Below, in pieces: positions 56,254-64,000 of a stretch of 64,000 nucleotides of DNA. Within the stretch, counting starts at the first letter, position 1; each line of letters opens with the position of its first letter. The notes beneath the pieces are model-generated. The model did no database searches and had not been told where the DNA came from. It saw only the letters and a program-made list of their open reading frames with translations. The translations under genes and the position numbers were made by a program. Origin of the DNA: Mesorhizobium loti (GTDB lineage Bacteria; Pseudomonadota; Alphaproteobacteria; Rhizobiales; Rhizobiaceae); the NCBI RefSeq assembly GCF_001510895.1, contig NZ_LPWA01000107.1, forward strand, positions 1 through 64,000, in the 5' to 3' direction.

Positions 56254-56390
56254 GCCCCACAGGACGTCCGACTGGCAGCGCCGGCATCGCTTCGAAATAA
56301 ATCGATAGGGATCGCCCATGAGGGCGAGTGTTGCGTCTAGGCTCTTGTCAGGCGGGATCCGAGGCACCGGCGTTCCACTTTCCAAATCAC
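56254..56390 (-). pseudogene. N-terminal fragment of a cytochrome P450 (fatty-acid peroxygenase type)
   Basis: The reading GTPVPRIPPDKSLDATLALM and GDPYRFISKRCRRCQSDVL is the typical beginning of CYP152-like peroxygenases. After about 45 residues it becomes the Met-rich small protein. The heme-binding part is absent. Confidence 0.65.
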
Positions 56391-56469
56391 ATCCGCCGAC
56401 GATCCCCGGCCTCCAAGGGCCAAGCGCTTGGCGAAGGCGCAACAAAAGATGCTTGGTCACTGTCTGTCT

Positions 56470-57100
56470 CCTTGCGGTGCACCATCGGCAGAATCGCGGG
56501 CTTCGCGCGCTTCGCGAGGATCTCCCATCCGCCCTTGAGGACAATTCCGACAACCATAACCCCGACCACGAGATCCGGAAGCGGAGAATTCAGGAGCATG
56601 ACCAAAACACCGGATAGGACGATGCCCGCATTGGCCACCATGTCATTGGTGGTAAAAATCCATGAGGCCTTGAAATGCCACCGTGCGCCCTACGCGCTCG
56701 CAAGAGCCGAAGGACGATCAAATTGGTCGCAGCGTTTGCGAGCGCCGTGACAATCATCGCAAGCCCGATTGGCTCTGCTCCGGCAAAAAACGGCGCAAGA
56801 CTTCCACAAACAATCCGAAGGCAAGGAGGATCAGAACAACGCCGGATAGCTTGGCGGCGCGCGCCTCGGCTATAACCGTGCGGCCGACTGCATAGAGACT
56901 GACTGCGTAGACGGCAGCGTCCCCCAGATTGTCGAGGGCAGCGCCCAGCAGGCCTGTGGAGTCTGCCAGGACGCCGACAGCGCCCCGCCACTATCACCTG
57001 GGTGAAGTTGATACCCAGTACCCAGCCCAGCGTCCTCGGCTTCCTCGAGCTGGCGAGTGGCCACTGGGATCGCGCCTGGCCTTTGTGCTGGGCGGCGCCC
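56470..57100 (-). pseudogene. CDF-family cation efflux protein, frameshifted
   Basis: In changing frames the minus strand gives VLGINFTQVIVAG, then ADSTGLLGAALDNLGDAAVY, AEPIGLAMIVTALANAATNL and NDMVANAGIVLSGVLVMLLN to PDLVVGVMVVGIVLKGGWEI. These cover the six membrane segments of CDF (CzcD/DmeF-like) proteins including metal-site motifs D-x3-D (LDNLGD) and ND. At least two frameshifts (near 56650 and 56860). It would have exported Zn, Cd, Co or Ni. Confidence 0.75.
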
Positions 57101-57345
57101 TGGCCGTCGCTATTCCTGGCGTGGCGTTCCTGCGCGTCCTTCGCCGGCCCGCTTGACGATCAGTTCCACCTGCCGGACAAAACGGAGACCGACACGCGGC
57201 TCGTCATCGGATCCGGACTGGAGAGCTGGCGGGTCTTTGCCCCGGCCCTGCGGTTTCCGGGCTCTCGATCGGCTAGCCCACATCTACCTGTTCGTCGTGT
57301 TCGGGGGTGCCAGTCGCCACGATATGCATAACGACCGGCTGGTTG
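57030..57345 (+). pseudogene. Fragment of a YeeE/YedE-like (DUF6691) membrane protein
   Basis: Plus-strand pieces in two frames: LGSRLAFVLGGALAVAIPGV (membrane segment), LPDKTETDTRLVIGS, then LAGLCPGPAVSGLSIG, which is the Cys-containing core of DUF6691 proteins. The start is missing, and a stop occurs after LSIG. This family is usually paired with sulfur-transfer enzymes. Confidence 0.55.
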
Positions 57346-57352
57346 ATCGGCG

Positions 57353-59421
57353 CTATTCGGAAGAGGTGTCCGGAACGTTCCGGTCAAGTTCCTGGAGCCA
57401 TACCGCAGAGGACGAGTCCGATGGCGCCCGCCAATCTCCGCGGGGGGAAAGGGCTCCGCCTGAGGAAATTTTGGGGCCGTTCGGCATTGCCGAGCGCTTG
57501 AACTGGCTAATCGTAAAAAAGCGAAACAGGAAGAGCCGCAGCCAGCGCTTAATGGTCACCAGCTCAAAGGCCCGGCGGTCGCGTGGCTGCATGTTGGGTG
57601 GCCAGGTGCCCCGCTCGACATCCCCCCAGGCTTGGAATGCCAGATACGCGATCTTGGACGGGCGCAGGCCGTAGCGCGTGACATAGTAAAGATTGAAATC
57701 CTGCAGGGCGTAGGGGCCGATCGCGGCTTCGGTAGACTGCGGGCCGGCGCCTTCCCTGGCTGGCACCAGTTCGGGCGATATTTCCGCAGCGAGGATTGTG
57801 CGCAAGAGATCACCCGTCGCCTGGTCGGTGGTATCGGACGCTGCCACGAAGCGGATCAAATGTTGGATCAAGGTTTTGGGCACTGACGCATTGACGTTGT
57901 AGTGCGACATGTGATCGCCGACGCCATAGGTCGACCAGCCAAGGCCGATCTCCGACAGGTCGCCAGTCCCTACCACAAGGGCTTTGTAGTGGTTTGCGAG
58001 CCTGAACAGGTAGTCGGTGCGGAGGCCGGCCTGCACGTTCTCAAAGGTCACGTCGTGCACGAGTTCGCCACGTGCGAAAGGATGTTTCAGATCGGCAAGC
58101 AATTGCCGGGCGGCCGGCCTGATGTCGATCTCTGAAGCCGTTGCGCCGACGGCACGCATCAGAGCCCAGGCGTTCGATTTGGAGGCGTCCCCGGTGGCAA
58201 ACCCCGGCATTGTGAACGCCAGGATGTTGGATCGCGGCAAGCCAAGCCGGTCCATTACCCGACCAGCTACCAACAGCGCCTGCGTCGAATCCAATCCTCC
58301 CGAGGCGCCTATCACCACCTTGTCAATATTGGTGGCGTCAAGCCGCTTGGCGAGGCCCTGGACCTGGATGTTGTACGCTTCATAACAGTTCTCCGCGAGC
58401 CGCGCCGGATCGACCGGAACATAGGGGAAGCGTTCGAGATGGCGCTCGAGCGACAGCGGCTCCACCGGCATGTCGAGCGCAAAGCCTACGACCCGGAAAT
58501 CAGATGTCTTTACGCCGAGCTCGCGGCCACAATCGGCGAAGCTCGTGCGGCGCATCCGCTCCTGCCGCAGGATGCCGAGGTCGATGTCGGCGACCGCGAG
58601 CGTCGATGTCGCGGCAAACCGCTCCGTCTCGGCGAGCTTTACGCCGTTCTCGAAGATCGCGGCGTGTCCGTCCCAGGCCAGGTCGGTGGTGGATTCGCCG
58701 GGACCGGCTGCCGAATAGGCGTAGGCCGCGACGCAGCGCATCGACTGCGAGCCGCACAGCAGCCGGCGATCGTCGGCCTTGCCGATCGTAATGTTGCTGG
58801 CTGACAAGTTGAGCAGCACTTCAGCGCCGGCGAGCGCGGCAGCGGTGCTGGGAGGCGCCGGCACCCACATGTCTTCGCAAATCTCGACATGGAAGGTGAA
58901 TGCACAACTGCCCGTCGACGTGAACAGCAGATCGACGCCAAACGGCGCCTCTCGGCCGGCCACGGCAAGCGTGCGGCCACGCACGTCATGCCCTGGGCTG
59001 AAATGGCGCCGCTCGTAAACTCGCGATAGTTCGGCAGGTAGGCCTTGGGCACGATGCCGAGCAGGCGGCCATCGTGAATGACTACAGCCGCATTGTAGAG
59101 CCGGCCGGCCACCCGCAAAGGCGCGCCAACGACGAACGCCGGAAACAGACCTTGGCTTTCACGGACCAACTCGCCGATCGCAGCCTCGACCGCGTCGAGC
59201 AGCGCGTCCTGCTGCAGCAAGTCGTCGATCGCGTAGGCCGAGAGACCGAGTTCGGGAAAGAGCATAACCGCCACCCGGCGATCATGGCCCTGGCGCAGGA
59301 GCTCAAGGGTCCGATCGAGGTTGAACGCCGGGTTGGCGACGTCGATGCGCGGCACGCACGAGGCCACCCGCACAAAATCGTGGCGATAGGGGGAATAGAA
59401 CGAAACCTGCTTCGCCGTCAT
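57353..59421 (-). pseudogene. nadE: Glutamine-dependent NAD+ synthetase NadE, one frameshift
   Basis: 689 residues after correction. The glutaminase domain has E57 (MLFPELGLSAYA), K126 ([14 protein letters not shown]) and Cys ([12 protein letters not shown]); the synthetase domain has [19 protein letters not shown] lost T near 59016 (GAGTTTACG for GAGTTTTACG) breaks the frame after NYREF, giving 58639-59421 and 57353-58984. NadE makes NAD from NaAD, glutamine and ATP. Its ATG overlaps the stop of a CDF remnant (ATGA at 59418-59421), so it was part of a metal-efflux operon. The host should have another nadE. Confidence 0.87.
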
Positions 59422-59640
59422 GGCCTGCTTGCTTGTCGGAGATCGCCGCGTGCGTCGCAGATAATCGACCAAGCCGACTGTAAGAACAAGGCGGCGATCG
59501 CGAACGCCACGATCAGGTCCGGCCATCGCGAAGCCGGGAGCCAGACGACGCCAGCGGCGATAACCACCGCTAGGTTGCCGATCGCGTCGTTGCGGGAGAA
59601 CAACCAGACAGCCCGCACGTACGCTACGACAATGGAATTC
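59418..59640 (-). pseudogene. CDF-family transporter, C-terminal half
   Basis: AYVRAVWLFSRNDAIGNLAV, VVIAAGVVWLPASRWPDLIV and AALFLQSAWSIICDARGDLR correspond to CDF membrane segments 4-6 with the second metal-site motif (NDAIGN). The N-terminal part is missing. Coupled to nadE by an ATGA overlap. Confidence 0.7.
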
Positions 59641-59801
59641 CCTATCGCAGCACCGTCGTCGGACACCGTGGTCGCCTGAATTGCAGCCAGGCACGCAGAT
59701 CGACGGTCTTGCCCTGTCGCGCTTGTCATATCCAGATACGCCATTAGGCGCGCCGCGTAATCACGAGGGGTTTCTTCACGGCGCGCATAAAGCGCCAATG
59801 A
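59641..59801. other. Intergenic between CDF remnant and Tn3 end
   Basis: No supported gene. The stretch separates the truncated CDF gene from the Tn3 terminal repeat and may be where the transposon cut the CDF gene. Confidence 0.35.
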
Positions 59802-59839
59802 GGGGCCGGAACAAGATTTGCTTTCCCAGACACGCTAAG
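59802..59839. repeat. Tn3-family terminal inverted repeat (38 bp)
   Basis: Exactly 38 bases, beginning GGGGCCGGAACAAG and ending CCAGACACGCTAAG, the GGGG...ACGCTAAG pattern of Tn3 family ends. The transposase start follows 113 nt to the right. The matching end was not found in the window. Confidence 0.75.
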
Positions 59840-59951
59840 GTCGAACGAAGCACGAACATCTGTTTTGTCCTCTGGATAAGATTGCCAACTCGATTGCGAT
59901 CGATCTTGTAGCGACCATTGGCTCGGCTCCTTCATAGCGAGGAGCGAACGA

Positions 59952-60227
59952 ATGGGCCGAAGAAGGCTTGTCAATGCGGCGGAGGCAAAGGTTCTTTTTG
60001 GCCTCCCGGCTGACGAGGATAGTCTGCTCCGGCACTACACTCTCGATCCAATTGACAGGTTGGAATGTGAGGTGCGTCGCGGGCTCATGAGTGCCAATCG
60101 ACTCGCGCGTCCCGAAGTGTTGCTGCGGGCGCAACCTACGCCGAGATTGCTCTTGGAGTGCCCATGCCGGGATATGCCTTCTGGAGCGGTGGTTCCTGAC
60201 CAAGAGCCAAGTCCGCTCGCTCTTTAG
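59952..60227 (+). pseudogene. tnpA: Tn3-family transposase, N-terminal fragment
   Basis: From ATG 59952 the product MGRRRLVNAAEAKVLFGLP and ADEDSLLRHYTLDPIDRLEC matches the DUF4158 N-terminal domain of Tn3 TnpA, which binds the terminal repeat. After about 45 residues the match fades, and the frame stops at 60227. The catalytic part is not adjacent; a C-terminal TnpA remnant lies 28 kb away at 31780-32520. Confidence 0.78.
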
Positions 60228-60379
60228 TACAAAAGCCCTGGGAGGACGTTTCCCAACAGATTCGGGCTCACAAGACGCAGGAACGCCTGCGTGTGCTGCA
60301 GGCGGTTGATATCTGTTGGGCGCCCGACCCAGCTGGTCCAGTTCGTGCAGAATGGCGACAGAAGGGGAGAGCTCGGCGT

Positions 60380-60970
60380 TCATGATGATTGAGGCCCCAG
60401 CGGAGCTTGATAGAGGATGATCCGCCCGGTCGGTATGATCTGGGAGAGGAGATCAAAATCCCGGATGTTGCCGGTCAGCACGCTCGCGCCCAGTTGCCGC
60501 GCCTGCAGGAAGACGAGGGCGTCGTTGACGAAGCGGCGCTCATGCCCCTCCCCCTTTGGCAGGTTTCTCAAGCGAAAGAGCAGACCAGCCAACACGCCGG
60601 CCTGTCCCCAGATGGCTGCATCTGGCGCGTGAAGTCGGTGGTTCGGAATGTCCTCTACCGTCGCCGCGATCGCTTCGAGGACCGCTTTTGCAGAGGGATG
60701 TTTTGGGTCCAGGCGGCCGAAGGCATGGGTCAACTCTGACAGACAGACCGCCGAATGGTGGCATAGGCGATACGTAAGCAGCGTATCGACCTCCACCGGT
60801 GAGCGCCCCTGCAACACATCCAGATAGACGCTGGTATCCAGAAACAGCGCCCCCCCAATTGCGGGTTCGTCCGCAGCCCAAAGGAGATCTTCGTCGGGCC
60901 TGCGCTCGAGCGTCCCTACGTGCTTCTGAGGCTTCAGTGATCGGAGGGTTTCAGAAAGATCAAACCCCAA
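60380..60970 (-). CDS. PIN-domain toxin of a type II toxin-antitoxin pair
   Basis: About 196 residues. PIN acidic residues: D in GALFLDTSVYLDVLQG, E in SELTHAFGRLD, D in RRFVNDALVFLQ and D in GNIRDFDLLS. There is no ATG at the front; TTG at 60970, overlapping the antitoxin stop by 11 nt, is the best start, but a later one is possible. An N-terminal extension of about 35 residues (LKPQKHVGTLERRPDEDLLW) is unusual for VapC and may bind the antitoxin. Confidence 0.75.
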   Translation of the reverse strand: MGFDLSETLRSLKPQKHVGTLERRPDEDLLWAADEPAIGGALFLDTSVYLDVLQGRSPVEVDTLLTYRLCHHSAVCLSELTHAFGRLDPKHPSAKAVLEAIAATVEDIPNHRLHAPDAAIWGQAGVLAGLLFRLRNLPKGEGHERRFVNDALVFLQARQLGASVLTGNIRDFDLLSQIIPTGRIILYQAPLGPQSS

Positions 60971-61256
60971 GATCGATATCCGCCAGGATGCTGCCCTTGC
61001 GGCCGACCAGACGGGCGCCGAAATCATCTTCGAGAGCCAGGCGGGACAGCGCCAATTCCAACAGTTCGGTGTCGGAAGTGACATGGGCGCGCTTCTTGGC
61101 CGCCTCGATCAACTCCGACGGCACTCGCCCCGACAAGCGGGTATTCTTTGCAGTGCCAAGGAGACCGACGGCCTTCGCTTGCTCGAGCACGAGCTTATTG
61201 CGAGTCAACGCGACCTTTGCTTCGCTTTCCGCACTAGTATGTGTTTGGACACCCAT
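60960..61256 (-). CDS. Antitoxin of the PIN toxin pair
   Basis: 98 residues from ATG 61256 (AGGAG about 6 nt upstream). A ribbon-helix-helix-like segment is suggested by NTRLSGRVPSELIEAAKKRA followed by a helix (TSDTELLELALSRLALEDDF). The C-terminal part (GARLVGRKGSILADIDLGV) would bind the toxin. It overlaps the toxin start. Confidence 0.7.
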   Translation of the reverse strand: MGVQTHTSAESEAKVALTRNKLVLEQAKAVGLLGTAKNTRLSGRVPSELIEAAKKRAHVTSDTELLELALSRLALEDDFGARLVGRKGSILADIDLGV

Positions 61257-61511
61257 AGGAATCTCCTGCGTTGAACAGAATATAGATTGCGTTGAACGGG
61301 AAGGCAAGTTCAATGGTGGGCGGCGAGATGGGATACCCAATCGCTATAATCCGCCGAGGCAATCGATTGGGGGAGCTCGATGGATTCCATGCAAACGGAG
61401 ATCGCGCGCTTTCTAGCAGAAAAGGCGATGCGGCAAACGTGAGGCACCCGGTTGGAGTTTCAGCGAGAGCAGCGTCGTGACTTGCTCCGACCTGAATTGA
61501 GGTCGGAGCTC

Positions 61512-61539
61512 TTGCCTAAAAAGTATAGGGGGGTATACT
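61512..61539 (+). promoter_or_regulatory. RcnR/CsoR-type operator in the promoter of the Ni/Co operon
   Basis: TTGCCT (61512-61517) and TATACT (61534-61539) with a 16-nt spacer form a promoter. The operator GTATAGGGGGGTATAC (61523-61538), a G-tract flanked by TATA inverted repeats, lies across the spacer and -10, as in RcnR and DmeR targets. Confidence 0.8.
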
Positions 61540-61563
61540 ATATAGGCAAAATTGGAGGTTCGC

Positions 61564-61839
61564 ATGTCGCACACGACCCGTGAGAAACAGAAGCTGCTCA
61601 ACCGTGTCCGCCGCCTTCGCGGCCAGATGGAGGCGGTCGAACGCGCGCTGGAAGAGGAGAAGGGCTGCGCCGATGTGCTGCAGCTCATCGCCGGCGTGCG
61701 CGGCGCCGTCAACGGGCTGATGGCGGAGGTGGTCGAGGACCACATCCAGCTTCATGTCGCCGATGCCAGCCTCGACCAGACACAACGCAACGAAGGCGCC
61801 GCCGAGCTGATCGATGTCGTGCGCGCCTACCTCAAATAG
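61564..61839 (+). CDS. RcnR-type Ni/Co-responsive repressor (CsoR/RcnR family)
   Basis: 91 residues from ATG 61564 (TTGGAGG upstream). All-helical DUF156 protein; the sensing residues H3, C35, H60 and H64 match the Ni/Co fingerprint of E. coli RcnR, and differ from CsoR (Cu) and FrmR (formaldehyde). It should bind the G-tract operator just upstream and release it on Ni or Co. The ATPase gene begins 16 nt after its stop. Confidence 0.88.
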   Translation: MSHTTREKQKLLNRVRRLRGQMEAVERALEEEKGCADVLQLIAGVRGAVNGLMAEVVEDHIQLHVADASLDQTQRNEGAAELIDVVRAYLK

Positions 61840-61855
61840 AACCGGAGTCCGCGCC

Positions 61856-63901
61856 ATGGCCGTTCACGACACAGCCCACCCCCGCACGCTTGCTGAAGAG
61901 GGCAAAGCACACGCTGCTCACCCGCATCCCCACGCGCATCACCACCATGATCATGACCACGACCACGACGATCACGATCATGAGCACGGCCACGATCACG
62001 ACCATCCGTTCGAGTGGACGGAGGCTGTTCGCATCGCTCTCGTCGCGGTCGCGGCGGCAGCCGTGTGGTTCCGCATCTGGGAGCCGTTTCCGGCGGTCAG
62101 CGTCATTGGCGTCGTTGGCCTTTTGATCGGCGGCTGGCCGATCCTGAAGGAGGCGTTCGAGAACATCGTCGAACGGCGCATGACGATGGAGCTGTCGATG
62201 ACGATCGCCATCGTCGCGGCGGCGGCGATCGGCGAGTTCTTCACGGCGCTCGTTATCACGCTCTTCGTCCTTGTCGCGGAGGTGCTGGAAGGGCTGACTG
62301 TCGGCCGCGGCCGCAAGGCGATCCGCGACCTGCTGGAATTCCTGCCGCGCGAGGTCTCGGTGCGCCGGTCCGGTGCGATCCGCTCTGTCTCGGCTGAGGA
62401 CTTGTCGGTCGGCGACGCTATTCTGGTCGCGCCTGGCGGACGCATTCCGGTCGACGGCGCGGTGCTGTCGGGTCACTCCTTCGTTGATGAATCGCGCATC
62501 ACTGGTGAGTCCTCGCCGGTCGAGAAGACGGCGGGCACGCATGTCTTCGCAGGCTCGATCAACCAGTCCGGCGCGCTCGAAATCGCCGCCGAGCGGATCG
62601 GCCGCGACACCAGCTACGGCAAGATCATCGAAGCAGTTGAGCGTGCCGAGAAGTCGCGCGCGCCTGTCCAGCGGCTCGCGGACCGCCTGGCCGGCTATCT
62701 CGTCTACTTCGCGCTCGGCGCGGCCGTGCTCACCTTTCTGATAACCCGCGACATCTATTCCACGATTTCGGTCATCATCGTCGCGGGCGCCTGCGGCATT
62801 GCCGCAGGCACGCCGCTTGCGATCCTCGGCGGCATCGGCCGCTCGGCCCGGCTCGGCGCCATCGTCAAGGGCGGTGTGCATCTGGAAACCCTAGGCCGCG
62901 TCGACACCGTCGTGCTCGACAAGACCGGCACGCTGACCTTCGGCCGTCCCGAGGTGCAACAGGTGGTGCCGGTTGCTGGCACGACGGCGGATGAGCTGCT
63001 CGATGCTGCCGCCACGGCCGAGCTGCGCTCGGAGCACCCGCTCGGCAAGGCAATCCTCGCCTATGCCCGCCTCCAGGGGCGCGAGATCGTAGAGCCCGCG
63101 AGCTTCGGCTACACGCCGGGTCGCGGCATTACGGCAAAGGCTGGCGACGCGACCATCCTGGTGGGCAACCGGGCCTGGATGGCGGACAACGGCATCGGGG
63201 GCATCGGCGTGCCGGAGACAACCGGCCACGGAACCGGGGCAGGTACGGAAATCTTCGTTGCCCGCGACAGCGCTCTCCTCGGCAGCATCGTCGTGGCGGA
63301 CGCGATCCGGCCAGAAGCAAAAAATGCCGTTGCGTCCTTGCAGCGCATGGGGCTCCGGACGGTCCTGCTGACGGGTGACGCCAAGCGCGTTGCAAGTGCT
63401 GTCGGCGCCGCCCTCGGCATCAAGGAGGTCGAGGCCGAGCTATTGCCGGAGGACAAGCTGAAACGCATCGAGGCGCTTGTGGCGCAGAAGCGCGTCGTCG
63501 CCATGGTCGGCGACGGCGTCAACGATGCGCCGGCGCTGGCTCAGGCCAATGTCGGCGTCGCCATGGGGTCCGGCACGGACGTGGCGCAGGAGAGTGCCGA
63601 CGTGGTGCTGCTGGGCAACGACCTTGAGCGCTTCGTCGAGACGCTTGCCGTCGCACGACGGACGCGCGGCATCATCTGGCAGAACTTTGTCGGCACCATA
63701 GGCGTCGACACGCTCGGCATCGTGCTTGCCGCCTTCGGCTTCCTCAACCCGTTGCTCGCCCCGGCGATCCATGTTGTCTCGGAATTGGTCTTCATCCTCA
63801 ACTCGGCGCGGCTGCTGCCGGCGCGCACCAATGGGGGCGTTGAGAATGCGACGGTGCCCTCCGCAACTGACATGATAACGCTGCCAGTCGACGGACGGTG
63901 A
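61856..63901 (+). CDS. P1B-type ATPase with His-rich N-terminus and non-CPx motif
   Basis: 681 residues from ATG 61856 (the longer frame from 61814 overlaps the repressor). The N-terminus has no HMA domain but a dense His/Asp run (residues about 22-55; HPHPHAHHHHDHDHD). Segment 6 reads AGACGIAAGTPLAILGG: the CPC/SPC motif is replaced by ACGIAAGTP. The catalytic part is standard (DKTGTLTFG; TGDAKRVASA; GDGVNDAPAL). Cotranscribed with an RcnR-type sensor, it is probably a Ni or Co exporter. Frame intact, unlike the other three ATPases in the window. Confidence 0.88.
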   Translation: MAVHDTAHPRTLAEEGKAHAAHPHPHAHHHHDHDHDHDDHDHEHGHDHDHPFEWTEAVRIALVAVAAAAVWFRIWEPFPAVSVIGVVGLLIGGWPILKEAFENIVERRMTMELSMTIAIVAAAAIGEFFTALVITLFVLVAEVLEGLTVGRGRKAIRDLLEFLPREVSVRRSGAIRSVSAEDLSVGDAILVAPGGRIPVDGAVLSGHSFVDESRITGESSPVEKTAGTHVFAGSINQSGALEIAAERIGRDTSYGKIIEAVERAEKSRAPVQRLADRLAGYLVYFALGAAVLTFLITRDIYSTISVIIVAGACGIAAGTPLAILGGIGRSARLGAIVKGGVHLETLGRVDTVVLDKTGTLTFGRPEVQQVVPVAGTTADELLDAAATAELRSEHPLGKAILAYARLQGREIVEPASFGYTPGRGITAKAGDATILVGNRAWMADNGIGGIGVPETTGHGTGAGTEIFVARDSALLGSIVVADAIRPEAKNAVASLQRMGLRTVLLTGDAKRVASAVGAALGIKEVEAELLPEDKLKRIEALVAQKRVVAMVGDGVNDAPALAQANVGVAMGSGTDVAQESADVVLLGNDLERFVETLAVARRTRGIIWQNFVGTIGVDTLGIVLAAFGFLNPLLAPAIHVVSELVFILNSARLLPARTNGGVENATVPSATDMITLPVDGR

Positions 63902-64000
63902 TGAATGCGCGAGGACAATGTTGTAATCGGCCTCGCCACTCGGGGCGCGAGACTGATGGAGTCGACATGCGGCCAGCACTATTAGAACCGCTCCTTGATC
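63902..64000. other. Window end, no supported gene
   Basis: 99 bases after the last ATPase without a recognisable start or motif. Confidence 0.3.

Noticed and set aside
61832..62881. 349-codon minus-strand frame
   Set aside because: Antisense to the last ATPase.
1..64000. tRNA genes, rRNA genes, phage integrase or attachment sites
   Set aside because: None recognised by reading both strands; short tRNA-like folds could have been missed without a covariance search.

Overview
The window looks like accessory DNA of an alphaproteobacterium of the rhizobial order (Mesorhizobium- or Aminobacter-like). This is inferred from the high G+C, a rhizobial glpRDSTPQUV glycerol-uptake operon, an Aap-type amino-acid ABC transporter, a rhizobial-type MotA, and lipoprotein/periplasmic families typical of that order (DUF882, BTLCP, Tlde1-domain). 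No tRNA, rRNA, integrase, replication gene or CRISPR array was found.

Layout. 1-271 is the end of an IS21-type element. 785-4318 is a compact four-gene Ter-type stress cluster (TelA, TerD-like, a second TelA-like protein, a vWA protein). 4339-5840 is an intact IS5-family element with a passenger gene. 6032-11388 (minus) is an aapPMQJ operon with a Cys/Met-family PLP enzyme, facing a frameshifted LysR gene. 13184-16633 holds an L,D-transpeptidase, MotA and a transglutaminase-like protease. 16875-30371 is the first metal and mobile region: gene fragments, a frameshifted multicopper oxidase coupled to a ZIP-like membrane protein, an orphan encapsulin-type ferritin, a second ZIP, a ZntR-like MerR facing a P1B ATPase, a broken amino-acid permease, a VapBC module, an IS5 fragment that truncates a LysR gene, and a permease. 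30535-36000 is a graveyard (EamA, Tn3 transposase, DUF882) with several strong hairpins. 36155-45830 is the glycerol locus: the transporter is intact, glpD has one frameshift and glpK is in ruins. 45854-63901 is the second metal region, with CmtR-like, PbrR-like and RcnR-like regulators, three more P1B ATPases, lspA/uppP/ccdA pieces of a lead-resistance type cluster, CDF transporter remnants coupled to nadE, a Tn3 terminus and a PIN toxin-antitoxin pair.

How the genes work together. Four P1B ATPases in 40 kb each lie beside a regulator or operator of a recognisable kind: three MerR-type promoters with a 19-nt spacer, one ArsR palindrome with 14-bp arms, and one RcnR-type G-tract operator. Together they look like an efflux island for Zn/Cd, Cd/Pb, Pb and Ni/Co. 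Many genes carry single-base frameshifts (LysR, zinc ribbon, multicopper oxidase, three ATPases, EamA, DUF882, glpD, nadE, ArsR), whereas aap, motA, the Ter cluster and the glp transporter are clean. This could be real decay of an island or indel error in the assembly, and reads would decide.

Most unusual points: an asymmetric GlpS/GlpT ATPase pair with complementary defects; a lead-type ATPase with four tandem CxxE domains; a Ni/Co-type sensor next to an ATPase lacking the CPx motif; an IS5 passenger gene whose stop codon comes from the target-site duplication; and an encapsulin ferritin with no shell gene beside it.
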